Shown here piece by piece: positions 9,932 through 20,799 of a DNA stretch of 40,000 nt (position 1 is its first letter; every line of letters begins with the position of its first letter). A program made the translations under genes and the position numbers. The DNA lies in the NCBI GenBank assembly GCA_009746045.1, contig RPFO01000213.1, positions 4,626,161 to 4,666,160 of the forward strand, given 5' to 3'. Under the pieces are notes generated by a model, which was not told the DNA's origin, did not search any database, and saw only the letters and a program-made list of their open reading frames with translations. The DNA comes from Mesostigma viride (lineage: Eukaryota > Streptophyta > Mesostigmatophyceae > Mesostigmatales > Mesostigmataceae).

Positions 9932-9944
9932 TGCGGTGCTCGCC

Positions 9945-10062
9945 CAGGCCCTTCGAGCGCCAGTAGGTGTTGAGCGAACGGAGCTTGGCCCAGGCCAGGC
10001 CGATGCGGGTGTCCACATCGTCGGCAGTGTCAGGAAGCCAACTCCCCAACAGCTTGAAGCGG
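9945..10062 (-). pseudogene. Older minus-strand LINE ORF2 fragment, part 2
   Basis: Continues the fragment at 8477-8815 after the nested insertion. It closely matches 35267-35383 (AGGCCCTTCGAGCGCCAGTA and onward, through the CACATCGTC stretch). Similarity ends near 10062. Confidence 0.7.
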
Positions 10063-10294
10063 CCTAGTCATTGCCTACCCATAATAATCTTCCACCCCAT
10101 GCACCAGGCCTTTAAGCTCTGATACATCATGGTGGTGCAGGTGCACTTGGTGCACCTAGAGCAGGTGTATAGTATACACCCTACCCTTGCAGGAAGTAGC
10201 CCAGAATGTATTAAAAGCCATATGCCCCTTCTTAGGGATGTGTGCTACATTTACACCCAACGGAGTTATGTTCTTAATTTATTAATTAATTAAT
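10063..10294 (+). repeat. Possible retroelement 3' end with TTAATTAATTAA tail
   Basis: This starts where the LINE fragment breaks off and ends in TTTATTAATTAATTAAT. It shares ATTAAAAGC and a CCCAACGG core with the tail of the element at 8816-9931, but the stem is not conserved. It may be a diverged LINE or SINE 3' end. No coding is visible. Confidence 0.35.
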
Positions 10295-10584
10295 CTCCCG
10301 CGCGCACCGACTTTCGTAAAAAATTCCCCAGAATTACCAGGGACACTTTGGCGCAAAGCCGCATTGATGTAGGGTGCGTTGCCACCAGCCGGGAGAGGTG
10401 ACGTCGAAGTCGACCTCGCGCCGGCGCGGAACGGCCTTAGGGCAACTGCGTTTGGGCTCAGGCGATGCCTCAGGAGGAGCCGAGTAGACCGCTAACGCTT
10501 AGGTAGTGACGATATGATGCAGACGATATTTGTTTAAACTTTTGTGCAATTATTTTTTTCTAATGAGATTAGCATAGTACTCCG

Positions 10585-10637
10585 TGGCATGCCTTTGCGC
10601 ATGACACGCAGTATACTTACTTACTTACTTACTTAGA
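10585..10637 (+). repeat. GCATGC hairpin followed by (CTTA)n tail
   Basis: CTCCGTGGCATGCC is followed by GCGCATGAC and then five CTTA units ending at 10637. The CTCCGTG start and GGCATGCCTTT hairpin also occur in the 3' UTR of the ORF1-only element (near 9799-9820), so this may be the 3' end of a related non-LTR element with a different tail. Confidence 0.35.
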
Positions 10638-12338
10638 GTCACCGCTGCCTGCGAGGCCGGGAGGCGGAACGTACTGCAGCCGAAGCTGCAGGCGTGTTTG
10701 CATTGCTCATCGCAGCCTCCAAACTGCGTTGCGTCGTGGAGCGTATGCTCGTCATAATATTACGTATTAGCTTCGGGAAAATATATCAGCGTGTGCGTCT
10801 TAGAAAGACGAAGCGATTGTGACATTCACGGCCGAATTTGGTGCCCAAAGGTGAAAGTTATGAGCGCCACCGTCAGCCATGGCTACCTCGTGGCTCGTGG
10901 AAGATTGATTCATGGCTGATGATAACTCACGCATGTGGCAAAAACGTGATCACACCGAACTTGAATTTATCAAGCAGTTAGCCAGCTGCGCATTCCGTAA
11001 TTGAAATCAGTGGAAGGAGCCGGTCCTCTGCTTGGTCGGGATATAACTGACATGCTCGTTTCGTGAACTGACACACATGATTACACCTGAATTGCCTGAA
11101 AGCTCGCCCACCACACCATGGGGAGGAAGCTACTGACCTCATCGCAGAAAGAAAAGCCCGGTTCCTCTGTAACACAAATAATCTGGCAAGTGGCGATCCT
11201 ACACACTTATTGAAGGACTACAGACCTCATGCAGGGCCGCCATTCCTACACCATCACAAGAATGCGATTGCTATTCCTCGAGATGCCAGCACTCCCATGC
11301 ACCCATTGGGGCCCTTTCCATCCAATGAGGGGAATCAAACTGGAGGCGCCCTGGATGGCGCGGCAAGCGTTGCTGCCCAAAGAGATAGACCCAGAGGCTC
11401 CGCTGGGCATCGCATGCGATGCTTCACGGCAGGGGAATCCTGTGGCAAGCGCCAGAACGCTCACCGCTCCTCAGCAACATTCATATGCCATGAAAAGAAG
11501 CCTCATCCAGTGTTTAAACGTCATCTTCCAGGACAGTGTCTTCCAGCACCTGTCAGCAAACACACGGGGGAAAGGATACAAGAGGGGGAGGGGGCAGGGG
11601 GGGGCGGGACGTGCACTTGTTATGCTTCTATGATTGGGAAGGATCGCTGGTCTAATAGGGGTAACTCCTTGAGTAGGGTGGTGCTTGTCAAACAAACATA
11701 CAGGGAGCACAGCGGACGACATTCATATTGCCTTATTTTGTGGGAAACCAACGGCGCAAAACCATACATTCAAAAGCTGGTATTCATATTGTCTGTTCGT
11801 ATCAAGGACAACAACTTGTCCCCCCCCCCTCCCCGCCCCCCCTCCCCCCACCCCCCCCCCATCCCCCCCACCCCACTTTCCACTGTAGAAGCATCACAAG
11901 AAACATCAGAAAAGGCACCACAAGAAGCAGAACAACTGCGCAAATGCCTTTTAACAACTTAATGTCCAGTCAGTCCGCAGCAGGCAAGCATAAAAACTGC
12001 CAGCCAATCCAGTTTGACCTGACATACCCAGAGATGTTGATTGCTGCCACCATCCTTTACTACCAACCGTGGTGGCAGCCAGACCACCCTTGGAGACATC
12101 CCCCCCATGCATGAACGGCCAGTTGGTTGACACCCAAATGCCCCTAATGCCCTTGTATCTTCGATAACCAAGCCTTGTAGCCTGCCGCTGCTCCAATAGT
12201 GTTTCAGAAATGCCATGTCTCTATCGTCCGAAAAGGACGCTACCTTAATCGGGTTTTCGTCAGTTAGGCCGTCAGCGCAGGAGTGTGAGTAAAATCAAGG
12301 TTTTCTTTTTGTGAGGGTTCTTATGTGTGAGGGTCTTG
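10638..12338. other. Unassigned region, weak retroelement-like frame
   Basis: No gene is supported. A plus-strand frame at 11229-11633 contains PEAPLGIACDASRQGNPVAS, then TLTAPQQHSYAMKRSLIQCL, which faintly resembles the RNase H segment of Ty3-type polyproteins (DAS..G, then RTLT..Q..YA). I cannot confirm this. A C-rich run lies at 11820-11876. The terminal exon of the YGGT gene, if separate, could lie here. Confidence 0.2.
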
Positions 12339-15300
12339 TTACGTGAGGGTTTCGTGTGGCGGACGCGTGGTCCAACCAGAGGAAGGGGGGTTGCGTACCT
12401 GGACGAGGAATTGAAGCACCAGGAAGCCGATGATGGGCGTGAAGTCGATCTGACATAATTTGTTGCGGGTGGGGATGATTGGCCCCCATTTATCGCGTGG
12501 GCCAGGTCAGACGTGGGAGGACGAGGGCAACAGAAACATGCAGTGCATGGACCAGACAAGCGGCGCGCTCTGTGAGATACATCATACATGAGTGAGGGGT
12601 TCATGAGCGATCCATCCAGGATGATCCAATAGAAAGGGACGATACCGAACGGCAGATGCGCATGATCATGGCTTGCGGTCCAGGGACAGTTGACGCGCGT
12701 CCAGGGATTGACCAGGGACGCATGCAGAACGGTAGCAGGCATTAACCAGGATGCATGCAGAACGGTACCATTAATACAAACGCGAAATGCAAGGGGATGC
12801 GACGTCAACTACCCTTGAGGTGAGCGGAACTTGTTGAAAGGCGGATACATAAGTAGGCAACCGCCCACCGCTCACCTGGCCTCCCACCGGGGGGATCATG
12901 TTGCGGAACACATTCAGGTAGGGGTCGGTGATCTGGCGCAGGGTCACCCACGGCTGGCCGTCCCTGCGCACGCCACCAGGGAGACCAGCCAGCAAAGGAT
13001 GTGACAAAGGCGATGTTCCACATGGCATGAGCGTGGGAGCTTCCACATGACACCAGCATGGGAGCTATGACATCAGCGTGTGATTCTAATACCTCATACA
13101 TTCGCAAACAATCGCAGCATCTGCATTATCAACTCGCGCATCGACTCCGCCTTATCAACTCGGATGCCCACGTTATCAGACCGGCATATCTCATTGAGAG
13201 AAGGGATGCTGCCCATGGCAGGATGGGTTGACGGCCCGACCAGGCAGACAAGCTGCTGCGCGAGTAGCTCGCTACTGGAGCCTACCAACTACTGAGTGTG
13301 CCGCGTTTCAACGACTTGGTTGACAAGTGGGCTTCCATGCAGGCACGAACATAACCCCGACTACACGCACGGTGGGTGAAGAGCTCAAGTGCCTGCCACT
13401 ACTACTACCAAGCAAGGCATGTCAGCACACTTACAGCTGCGTGTGCACGCACCATTCGCCAGCCCGTGCAGGGGAACCCCAGCCACTGCTGCTACAGGCT
13501 GTGTGTGCACTCACCACTCAACGTTTGGGAACTACAATCACTTACACTACCGTTGTGCGCGCTCGCCAATGCATGTTGGGGGGGAACAACCACTCGCCGC
13601 CACATGTTGGGGGCGAACAACCACCCAACACCACGCGATGGCGACCAACAACCACTCAACACCACGCGATGGCGACCAACAACCACTCAACACCACGCGA
13701 TGGCGACCAACAGCCACTCAACACCACGCGATGGCGACCAACAGCCACTCAACACCACGCGATGGCGACCAACAGCCACTCAACACCACGCGATGGCGAC
13801 CAACAGCCACTCAACACCACGCGATGGCGACCAACAGCCACTCAACACCACGCGATGGCGACCAACAACCACTCAACAACACGCGATGGCGACCAACAGC
13901 CACTCACACCACGCGATGGGGACCAACACCCACTCGCCGGCACGTCTTCGTACACTACCCTAGTGGTAAAAATCACTCTGCGACAAACAACTTTGCGAAC
14001 CGACCTCGCCAACTGCTATTTTTTATGGGCTTCATTTTGGGTCGCCGAAGTTCAAATGGTACCGTGTCGCGTCGCTCAGCCCTAAGTCTAGCCAGCGAAC
14101 GCGTCGCGCCACCATCTTCAGACAGCTATTATTATTTCATGAAGTATACTATAATCAGTGCTACCCAATTGATCAATCAAATCACTTCTAGGTAGGTATT
14201 TATTAAATAAAAAGGTAGGTCCGAGCCACTGACCTTAAACAAGTCGATCCGCTCGCAAACCTAAAACTTTGCCTTCATTTTGGGTCGCAACTAAGAATTT
14301 CACATTGTTTTGGGGTCGCAAAGTAGTTTGTCGCAAAGTGTTTGATCACTACGGTACAGATCGACTCACCACTCGATGTTGGGGAACCAGGTGAGCAGCA
14401 CGCGCAGGAAGAGCAGCAGCAGGTACATCTGGCAGCAGTACGCATGAGGCACGTGCGAGGGCACGCACGCGGCACAGGCAAGGGCAGCGCCAGTGGGTAA
14501 GAACAACACAGGCAAAAGCTGTGGGCAGGGCAAGCGTGTGTGGGCAAGGCAACCGTGTGTTGGGCAAGGCAACCATGTAATTGGCAAGGCAGGCGTGTGT
14601 TGGGCAAGGCATGGAGCAGCGGCGCCAGTGTTTTGGTTAGCGGCGGTACACCCCTGTGTTTTGGTTGGCAACGAGAGGCAACACAGGGGAAGGTCCTGCA
14701 GGTGGGTGAGTAACCCAGGCTAGGGTATGCTGGCAGCAAGGGGACACAATGGGAGGGTAGCTCGAACCAAGAGGTAAGCATGCCAGCTGGCCACATGATG
14801 ACGGCGAGAACTATGTGACCCACCCACCCACCCACCCACCCACCCACCCACCCACCCACCCACCCACCCACCCACCCACCCACCCACCCACCCACCCACC
14901 CACCCACCCACCCACCCACCCACCCACCCACCCACCCACCCACCCACCCACCCACCCACCCACCCACCCACCCACCCACCCACCCACCCACCCACAAAAG
15001 TTAAACTCAAATACTACTCAGGCATGCAAGACCACACGGATGAATCATCACGCCTGCGCAAGCGACAGGGATACGCGAGAGGGAGCGGGGGATGTGCAGT
15101 GAGGGAAACAGCACGCGTGGAGCCGAATTGCAGCCATGAAGCCATGGGGCCGATGGGCAGCCATGAAGCCATGGGGGAATGGAAACCCGAGCAAGCGTGG
15201 GCTCGCTTCGATGAGACGCGAAGCACGTGCAGCCGTCCTTGATGACGCAGCCCGACTGGATAAAGCTACCTATTTTGTTAAAGGAGACTTACTTCAATTA

Positions 15301-17411
15301 AGCAGCCTAACCTGATAAAGCCATCCTATTTCGAAAATACATCCTTATGCCATAAAGCAGCATAGCTTTGATAAGGCAGCCCACATTGAAGAAATGGCTT
15401 ACCTTGATAAAGCTGGCCACCGCCCCCCCAATGAGTGGCAGCGTCCCTGCCAGGCCAAGGCTGGCCGAGAGCATCACCCCTGTGCACAGTACAGAAGTCA
15501 CAACGAAGCAGGGATGGACGGAAGGCAGTCGGAGAAACGAGGCAACACATCGAGGCAACAAGGACGAGGCGAATAAGGCAACGAGAGCGCTTGCGAGCGA
15601 ACAAAACCGTTGGGGCAGGCAGATAGGGAACTTTGCTATAGTACCACACCACTAGGCTCATGTTGGAGAATTGAGGTCCGACCGACCCAGGGCTGCGCTC
15701 TGAAAGGTGGAGAGCTAATCTAGCGCTCATGTATGACCCGAGATTCTCAAACGTGATGCCTAGCCAGGGGTGCACTTTGCAGCTTTTAGACCTACTTGAG
15801 GACCTTTTAGCCCAAAACCAGCCCTGCGATGTTAATCCCAAACCTCCCAAATTTTCAGGGTCTCAAAATCTCACACCTGGGATTCTTAGATACGAAGCTA
15901 GGGGTGTACAAGATTCCGGATTTCCAACGGTCTCCGATCCAACGGTCTCGATTGGGCAACGTGAGACTTCCAGGGACGGGCAACCGGTGAGTCCACGATT
16001 CTCATTTGCAAATGATTCTGGCTTGTATGAGAAACGGCCCCTCTAGAGTGCAAAAGGAGAGGGCAGGTAGGTAAAGGGCAAGAAATACCAACACAACACA
16101 ATGACGCAATGTACAGTGACCCCACATGTGCCAATGACAGGTAAGAAGTACGAAGCCGTGCAAGGTTACAATAATGAAAGGCATTCAAAATAGGTGCTCC
16201 CGATGTCCTGCCTCTTTGTGTCTTTCCCTCCTCCACCCCCTGCATCCCCATGCCTGCCTCCCTCTGTTTCCTGAGCGGTTTAACAACAACTGCTTGGCAC
16301 TCAGGTCACAACCTAACTTAATTAGAGAGAATGCTCTATTCCCAAACTATGTAGTTGCCTTGTCACTTGCAGCGTTTCAATGGATGATGTATGAATGGTC
16401 ACGGCTTTACTATTGCCTTTATCCCCTAGTTTAAAGTGCCTGGATACTCTGTCAGCCAGCAAGTCCCTGGGCAGCTTTGATTTTTCCAACAGGATCACGC
16501 TCACCATACCATCTGGGAATATGGAACACATGCCAATGATCAAGCATACTTCAAGTCTCCAGCAAGGAAGCAAACACATGCCAAACTGATAAGGTTGGCC
16601 TACAAAACGCCGTAAACACATTTGGCAAAGCGTGAAGGAGATATACAGTGGGGGATAAATCAAGACGACGGGAAATGACACGCCATATTTCTGGAGACTG
16701 ACATCGACGCAAGTTGTTGGCAGCCGGTGGCACCCCAATAGCAAAACCATGACGGCATACATGCATATTTACTTGCGTACCTAAATCTTCAAACCTAGGC
16801 ACGAGAGACTCATGGTGCGAACGGTGTAGGCAACAAAGTGGTTAGATAAACATAAAATTGTAAACATACCAGAGCCGCCGCCCGCAAGCAAGGCAGGCCC
16901 TTGCGCAGCCGCTGCAATGGCAGCAGTGCCGAGCTTCACGGCCTTGAGGCATTGCCTGGCCAGGCGAATTACGCCCCTCAACGCGTTCAGGCCCTTGCTA
17001 ATAGATTCGATGAGCTTAGCCTGTTCAGCATTTTGGGGGAGAGGGGCAGGAAACGCAGCCGCGGGGGATAACGACGCCGAGGCTGCCGTCACCCGACGGG
17101 CAGCGCAGGCGCGGTTGCGGTTGGGAAGGGCCAGGAATCCGGAATTCTTCGGGAGTGCCCGGCCCAAACCTGCAGCATAAACACGACCACTGGTTCTCGT
17201 CAAGGGTGTATTTCATTATTTACTGAAAGCAACTGGCGAAAAGAGGCGCTGTAGATGCAATACATACACATAGATTGTCGTCACAATACGCACCATTGCT
17301 TAGGCCCAGGTTCGGGGTCTGCCTTGCACGCAAGCTAGACATTGGCTGAGGGCAACAGTTCCTCAGTTGGCTGCCTCCAACGCTAGCGAAAGACATTGCC
17401 GCGACCGCCAT
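12339..17411 (-). CDS. Plastid YGGT-family membrane protein (YlmG/CCB3-like)
   Basis: Six minus-strand exons join in phase: 17411-17294, 17169-16870, 15479-15403, 14428-14370, 12963-12876 and 12449-12399, about 231 residues. Exons 1-2 give an N-terminus starting MAVAAMSFASVGGSQL, rich in Ser, Ala and Arg with few acids, a typical chloroplast transit peptide. Exon 3 encodes a hydrophobic helix (LPLIGGAVASFIK). Exon 4 gives MYLLLLFLRVLLTWFPNIE, exon 5 DGQPWVTLRQITDPYLNVFR and IPPVGGQ, exon 6 IDFTPIIGFLVLQFLVQ. The order R..LTWFPN, TDPYLN.FR..IPP.GG, D.TPI..FLVLQFL defines the YGGT family. Plastid members act in thylakoid or nucleoid organisation (YlmG) or cytochrome b6f haem attachment (CCB3); which applies here is unresolved. 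Exon 6 either reads through to TAA at 12341-12339, adding 19 residues, or uses the GTACGC donor at 12398 to an unseen last exon. Confidence 0.88.
13612..13940. repeat. 31-bp minisatellite, about 10 copies
   Basis: The anchor GCGATGGCGACCAACA recurs every 31 bp from 13635 to about 13913 (last spacing 30). Units are nearly identical, varying mainly AACAACC/AACAGCC. It lies in YGGT intron 4. Because 31 is not a multiple of three the frame rotates each unit, so the open frames across it are artefacts. There are no spacers, so this is not a CRISPR array. Confidence 0.93.
14817..14995. repeat. (CCCA)n tetranucleotide array, about 44 units
   Basis: A perfect CCCA run in YGGT intron 3, between exons at 15403 and 14428. 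On the gene's sense strand it reads TGGG repeats, so the pre-mRNA could form G-quadruplexes. Confidence 0.97.
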
Positions 17412-18163
17412 TGTCGGTATTCCAGAACCTGCAATGGCTGCTCGTCGAGGGATGGAGGAAGCACACCACGGTCTGCCACTTCTACCGTCTTCGCATTTTT
17501 ACGAGCATTACCACGGGGCACATGTAAAGCTGGTCGCATGGGCGCTATGTCCTGGCTAGGTACAATAGGAAACGCACAACTGGAACAGCAACTGGAAATC
17601 CTTCGGTAGATAGGGATATAGGAAACAAATGGACTCAGGATAAGCTCTGGATAGGTCTCAAGTCTCAACGTTCAACATGCGTTCAAAAGACCGTTCAGAC
17701 GGAGCAATCAGGGCATGCTGATTAGGCAAGCTCGTACAGCCACTACGGAAATAAGGGAACGGAGATTGTTCCAAGGTGTTGTTGTTGTTTTTGTTGTTGT
17801 GTCCCACGCCGCACATGGGCAGCAGGTTCCAAGGTGTAGTAGTGCATTACTGAGCGTCGCCAACTGGACATCCGTCCTGGCCAAAGAAACTCGGGCCCGC
17901 CCCTTGGAGCTCTTCCATGCTCTCCTGGGACGCAACAGGGTGTTTACTTGCATTCCTCACGGTGACCTTACAGTACGCGCGTCACTTGGCTCCCCTGGTC
18001 ACACAATGCTCCTTTCTAAACCTTTCACCTATCACACTACCCTCAGAGGGTAACCAGATGGTCGATACGTGGTACCTCTTCACCTAATGATATTCCTATT
18101 GGTTAATAAAAATACCCATTTACCCGGAAACTCGGGCCCGCCCGGCGCCCGCGGCGTTGAGTT
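17412..18163. other. 5' flank of the YGGT gene, no gene seen
   Basis: Upstream of the YGGT start codon. Frames here (for example 17715-18053 plus) are unrecognised. A 15-bp AACTCGGGCCCGCCC occurs at about 17887 and again at 18129, next to the hAT-like element. No core promoter motif stands out. Confidence 0.3.
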
Positions 18164-18171
18164 GAGTTTAG
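18164..18171. repeat. Left 8-bp target-site duplication of the hAT-like element
   Basis: GAGTTTAG, repeated perfectly at 20135-20142 immediately outside the right TIR. Confidence 0.88.
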
Positions 18172-18211
18172 TAGGGTTGGGTCCACGAGTACTAAGTCCA
18201 CGAGTAGAAAA

Positions 18212-18256
18212 GGCGAGTACCGAGTAGTGAGTACTACTCACTACTCGGTACTCGCC
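18212..18256. repeat. Near-perfect palindrome, 22-bp arms, 1-base centre
   Basis: Arms 18212-18233 and 18235-18256 are exact reverse complements around C18234. The symmetry continues outward after one mismatch as AAAA against TTTT. It marks the point where the GGCGAGTACCGAGTAG motif switches orientation in the subterminal repeats of the hAT-like element. Confidence 0.93.
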
Positions 18257-18440
18257 ATTTTTTTGGAGCCCGAGTAGTGCTCGGTACTCGTACTCGCCGA
18301 CTTTTTTTAGCCCGAGTAGTACTCGGTACTCGTACTCGCCGACTTTTTTTAGCCCGAGTAGTACTCGGTACTCGTACTCGCCGACTTTTTTTAGCCTGAG
18401 TAGTACTCGGTACTCGTACTCTTTTTTTACTGACTAGGTT
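18235..18440. repeat. 42-bp subterminal repeat, left array
   Basis: About five units of ACTCGGTACTCGTACTCGCC, then GACTTTTTTTAGCC, with a 42-bp period (CGAGTAG at 18271, 18313, 18355). The same unit forms the right array at 19800-20106. Minus-strand Arg-rich frames through it are artefacts. Confidence 0.9.
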
Positions 18441-18758
18441 GTCCCCAGTTAACAAATTAACAAATTAACAAATTAACGCCGGCGGACTACCTGCGGACTG
18501 CTGTACGTGGAGTCGCCGGGCTACAAGTTGCGTACTTGACCAAACTCAGCCTTAGAGGCCGCCGCACCAATTTTTACTTCTTTTCGTCACATGGCTTGCG
18601 TTGGGTTCATCGACGAGCATCGACGCTCATCGACGGTGCAATCTGACGGCGGAGAATAAGTTCGCCACAGCATAGCGCGACGCAAGGGCTAAGATCCGAC
18701 AACGTGACATGCAAAGCTTTAGACCGCATCGCTAACCGGAAATTCCGTCCAACACCGT

Positions 18759-19314
18759 CGTACAGTACTGCCAGTCGACCGCACCTCTGCCTCTTAACCG
18801 TCGAATGCGCAATCGATCTAGAAAGTAGAAACGTCTCCGCGACACTTCCGCGATTTCAGTACTTTCCGTCACCCTTGACAGTTGTCGTACAATACTGCAA
18901 ATTTACGCCAATAGAAACTCGCCTCCAAACATATATCTCGATAGAGGCATGCGTCTTATTTAATTTCAAGGTACCTCTTAATTAATCTCGCCCCCCGTTG
19001 TAACACCGTCCCCCCGTTGTAACACCGTCCCCCCGTTGTAACACCGTCCCCCCCCCCATAAATGCGTCCCCCCCCCGTTGTAACACCGTCCCCCCCCACG
19101 TACAGTACTTTCAACCGCAGCTCTGCCTTTTAACCGTCGAATGCGCAATCGATCTAGAAAGTATCCGCGATTTCAGTACATGCCGTCACCCTTGACAGTT
19201 GTCGTACAATACTACAAATTAACGCCAATAGAAACTCGCCTCCAAACATATATCTCGATAGAGGCATGCGTCTTATTTAATTTCAAGGTACCTCTTAATT
19301 AATCTCGCCCCCCG
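18759..19314. repeat. Internal direct duplication in the hAT-like element
   Basis: 18759-18997 and 19099-19314 are near-identical copies, both starting CGTACAGTACT and ending AATCTCGCCCCCCG. The right copy lacks about 23 bp. Between them lie four or five units of GTTGTAACACCGTCCCCC. Confidence 0.9.
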
Positions 19315-19364
19315 GCCTCCGCTAATTTGCTAATTTGCTAAATTTGCTAAAAAAGAGCCAAATT

Positions 19365-20106
19365 TTACCCCGACTCGCCGACTTTTTTGAGCTCGAGTAC
19401 TACTCACTACTCGTACTCGTGAAAGTATCAGATACTCGAGTAGTACACGAGTAGTACTCATGAACCTGAGATGGTCGAGTAGTACTCGAGTAGTACTCAT
19501 GTTCTGAGGACAATCATCATGGTAGCGAGACATTCGACACGGGTCGACACTGGCTGGCCCGGCCTCACAAGTTCGCAGCCGGCTCGGAAAGGAAAAATGC
19601 CACCCACTGCCCTGCCCACGGCTACCGCCGCCATCATTCTCTTCTTGTCATCATGTCGGACTTGCAAGGCTGTTGAGCATTATTATTTATTTGTTGTCTC
19701 TTTTCATAAAGTATTGTTATTTTCAGAAAGTATATATATTTTTGGCCCGTTACTTCATAGTTTTTTTTGTAAATTTTAGGGAAATTATATCAGCCAATAG
19801 TATCGCAGGTACTCGAGTAGTACTCGAGTACTACTCGGTACTCGTACTCGCCGACTTTTTTTAGCCTGAGTAGTACTCGGTACTCGTACTCGCCGACTTT
19901 TTTTAGCCTGAGTACTACTCGTTACTCGTACTCGCCTACTTTTTTGAGCTCGAGTACTACTCGCTACTCGTACTCGCCTACTTTTTTGAGCCCGAGTAGT
20001 ACTCGGTACTCGTACTCGCCAAGTTTTTCTGAGCCCGAGTAGTACTCGGTACTCGTACTCGCCGACTTTTTTTAGCCTGAGTAGTACTCGGTACTCGTAC
20101 TCGCTG
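19365..20106. repeat. 42-bp subterminal repeat, right array
   Basis: A partial unit lies at 19376-19460, then about seven units from 19805 to 20106 with the same consensus as the left array; the spacer variant is GACTTTTTTTAGCC or TACTTTTTTGAGC. In between (19500-19790) is unique sequence with a weak frame only. Confidence 0.88.
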
Positions 20107-20142
20107 CCAAAAATCCAGCGTGGACCCAACCCTAGAGTTTAG

Positions 20143-20799
20143 TGTTGGTAGTGAGAAAACAATGTTTGCCACAAAGTTTTACTTTATTTCACTCAGATAA
20201 AAATAAGTCTCAGTCGGCAGCTGGCTAAAAATAAGGGGTTTTAACAGCTTTTACCTGTACTTACGGCATGCTGGAGTCTGGTTTACGCTGGTTACGCAGA
20301 CTTCCCGTCTGGATACGCCGCTAGGGCAGTCCACGGCCTGCTTGGAGTAGCTCGCAACCAGGCGCGGCGACGATCCCCGGTCTGATTCTGGTCCGGGGGT
20401 GAGTTTTTAACTCATGAGAGGGGCTAATAAAATATACCCATTTCCCCGAAAAAGTTTTTAACTCATGAGTGTGCGAGCCAGAACCCGAGTGTGTGAGGTG
20501 TGAGGTACTGAGAGAGCAAACATTGTGCGTAGCTTCGCCTTTTAAACAATTCCAGGCTCAGCTACTGGGTAGCAGTTATGATCTACCTACAACGTGGCCA
20601 CACCAAACCGGGTCTTTTCTGACTGTGTGGCAGTTACAATCCTAACGTGATATCAAGCCAACCATTCACGACCAAAGTTCAAGGTCAGTCACAGAATGAG
20701 TGGGTCACTTATGGAACAGAACTTAAACATGCGGCACATGCCCGTCCATGCAGTCCAGAGCTAGCACTAAACTATAAGTACTAGTTTCAGGCAGGTGCG
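20143..20799. other. Non-coding region right of the hAT-like element
   Basis: No gene. GTTTTTAACTCATGAG is repeated at about 20404 and 20453. AATAAAATATACCCATTTCC near 20427 resembles AATAAAAATACCCATTTACC near 18104. Confidence 0.35.

Larger units (their letters stand above)
18172..20134. mobile_element. Non-autonomous hAT-like DNA transposon, 1,963 bp
   Basis: The left end TAGGGTTGGGTCCACG (18172-18187) and right end (20119-20134) are perfect 16-bp inverted repeats. They are flanked by a perfect 8-bp duplication GAGTTTAG. An 8-bp duplication and TIRs beginning T/CA-R-N-G are features of the hAT superfamily. The interior holds two arrays of a 42-bp repeat near the ends, a perfect 22-bp-arm palindrome, a 0.24-kb internal direct duplication, and a short GTTGTAACACCGTCCCCC array. 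No transposase frame exists, so it must be moved in trans. Perfect TIRs and duplication suggest fairly recent insertion. Confidence 0.87.

Noticed and set aside
11210-11962. 250-residue plus-strand frame
   Set aside because: Low-complexity Pro/Gly content, start and end in repeats, and no recognisable domain; another frame in the same place has a slightly better but still weak RNase H-like look.
13327-14195. Three overlapping 200-270 residue frames and a CRISPR-like look to the 31-bp repeat
   Set aside because: The repeat length rotates the frame, there are no spacers, and the region is an intron of the YGGT gene.
14720-15010. Gly-Trp-Val-Gly repeat protein
   Set aside because: Translation of the CCCA array in YGGT intron 3.
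18234-20129. Arg/Val/Pro/Ser repeat frames on the minus strand
   Set aside because: Artefacts of the 42-bp subterminal repeats of a non-coding transposon.
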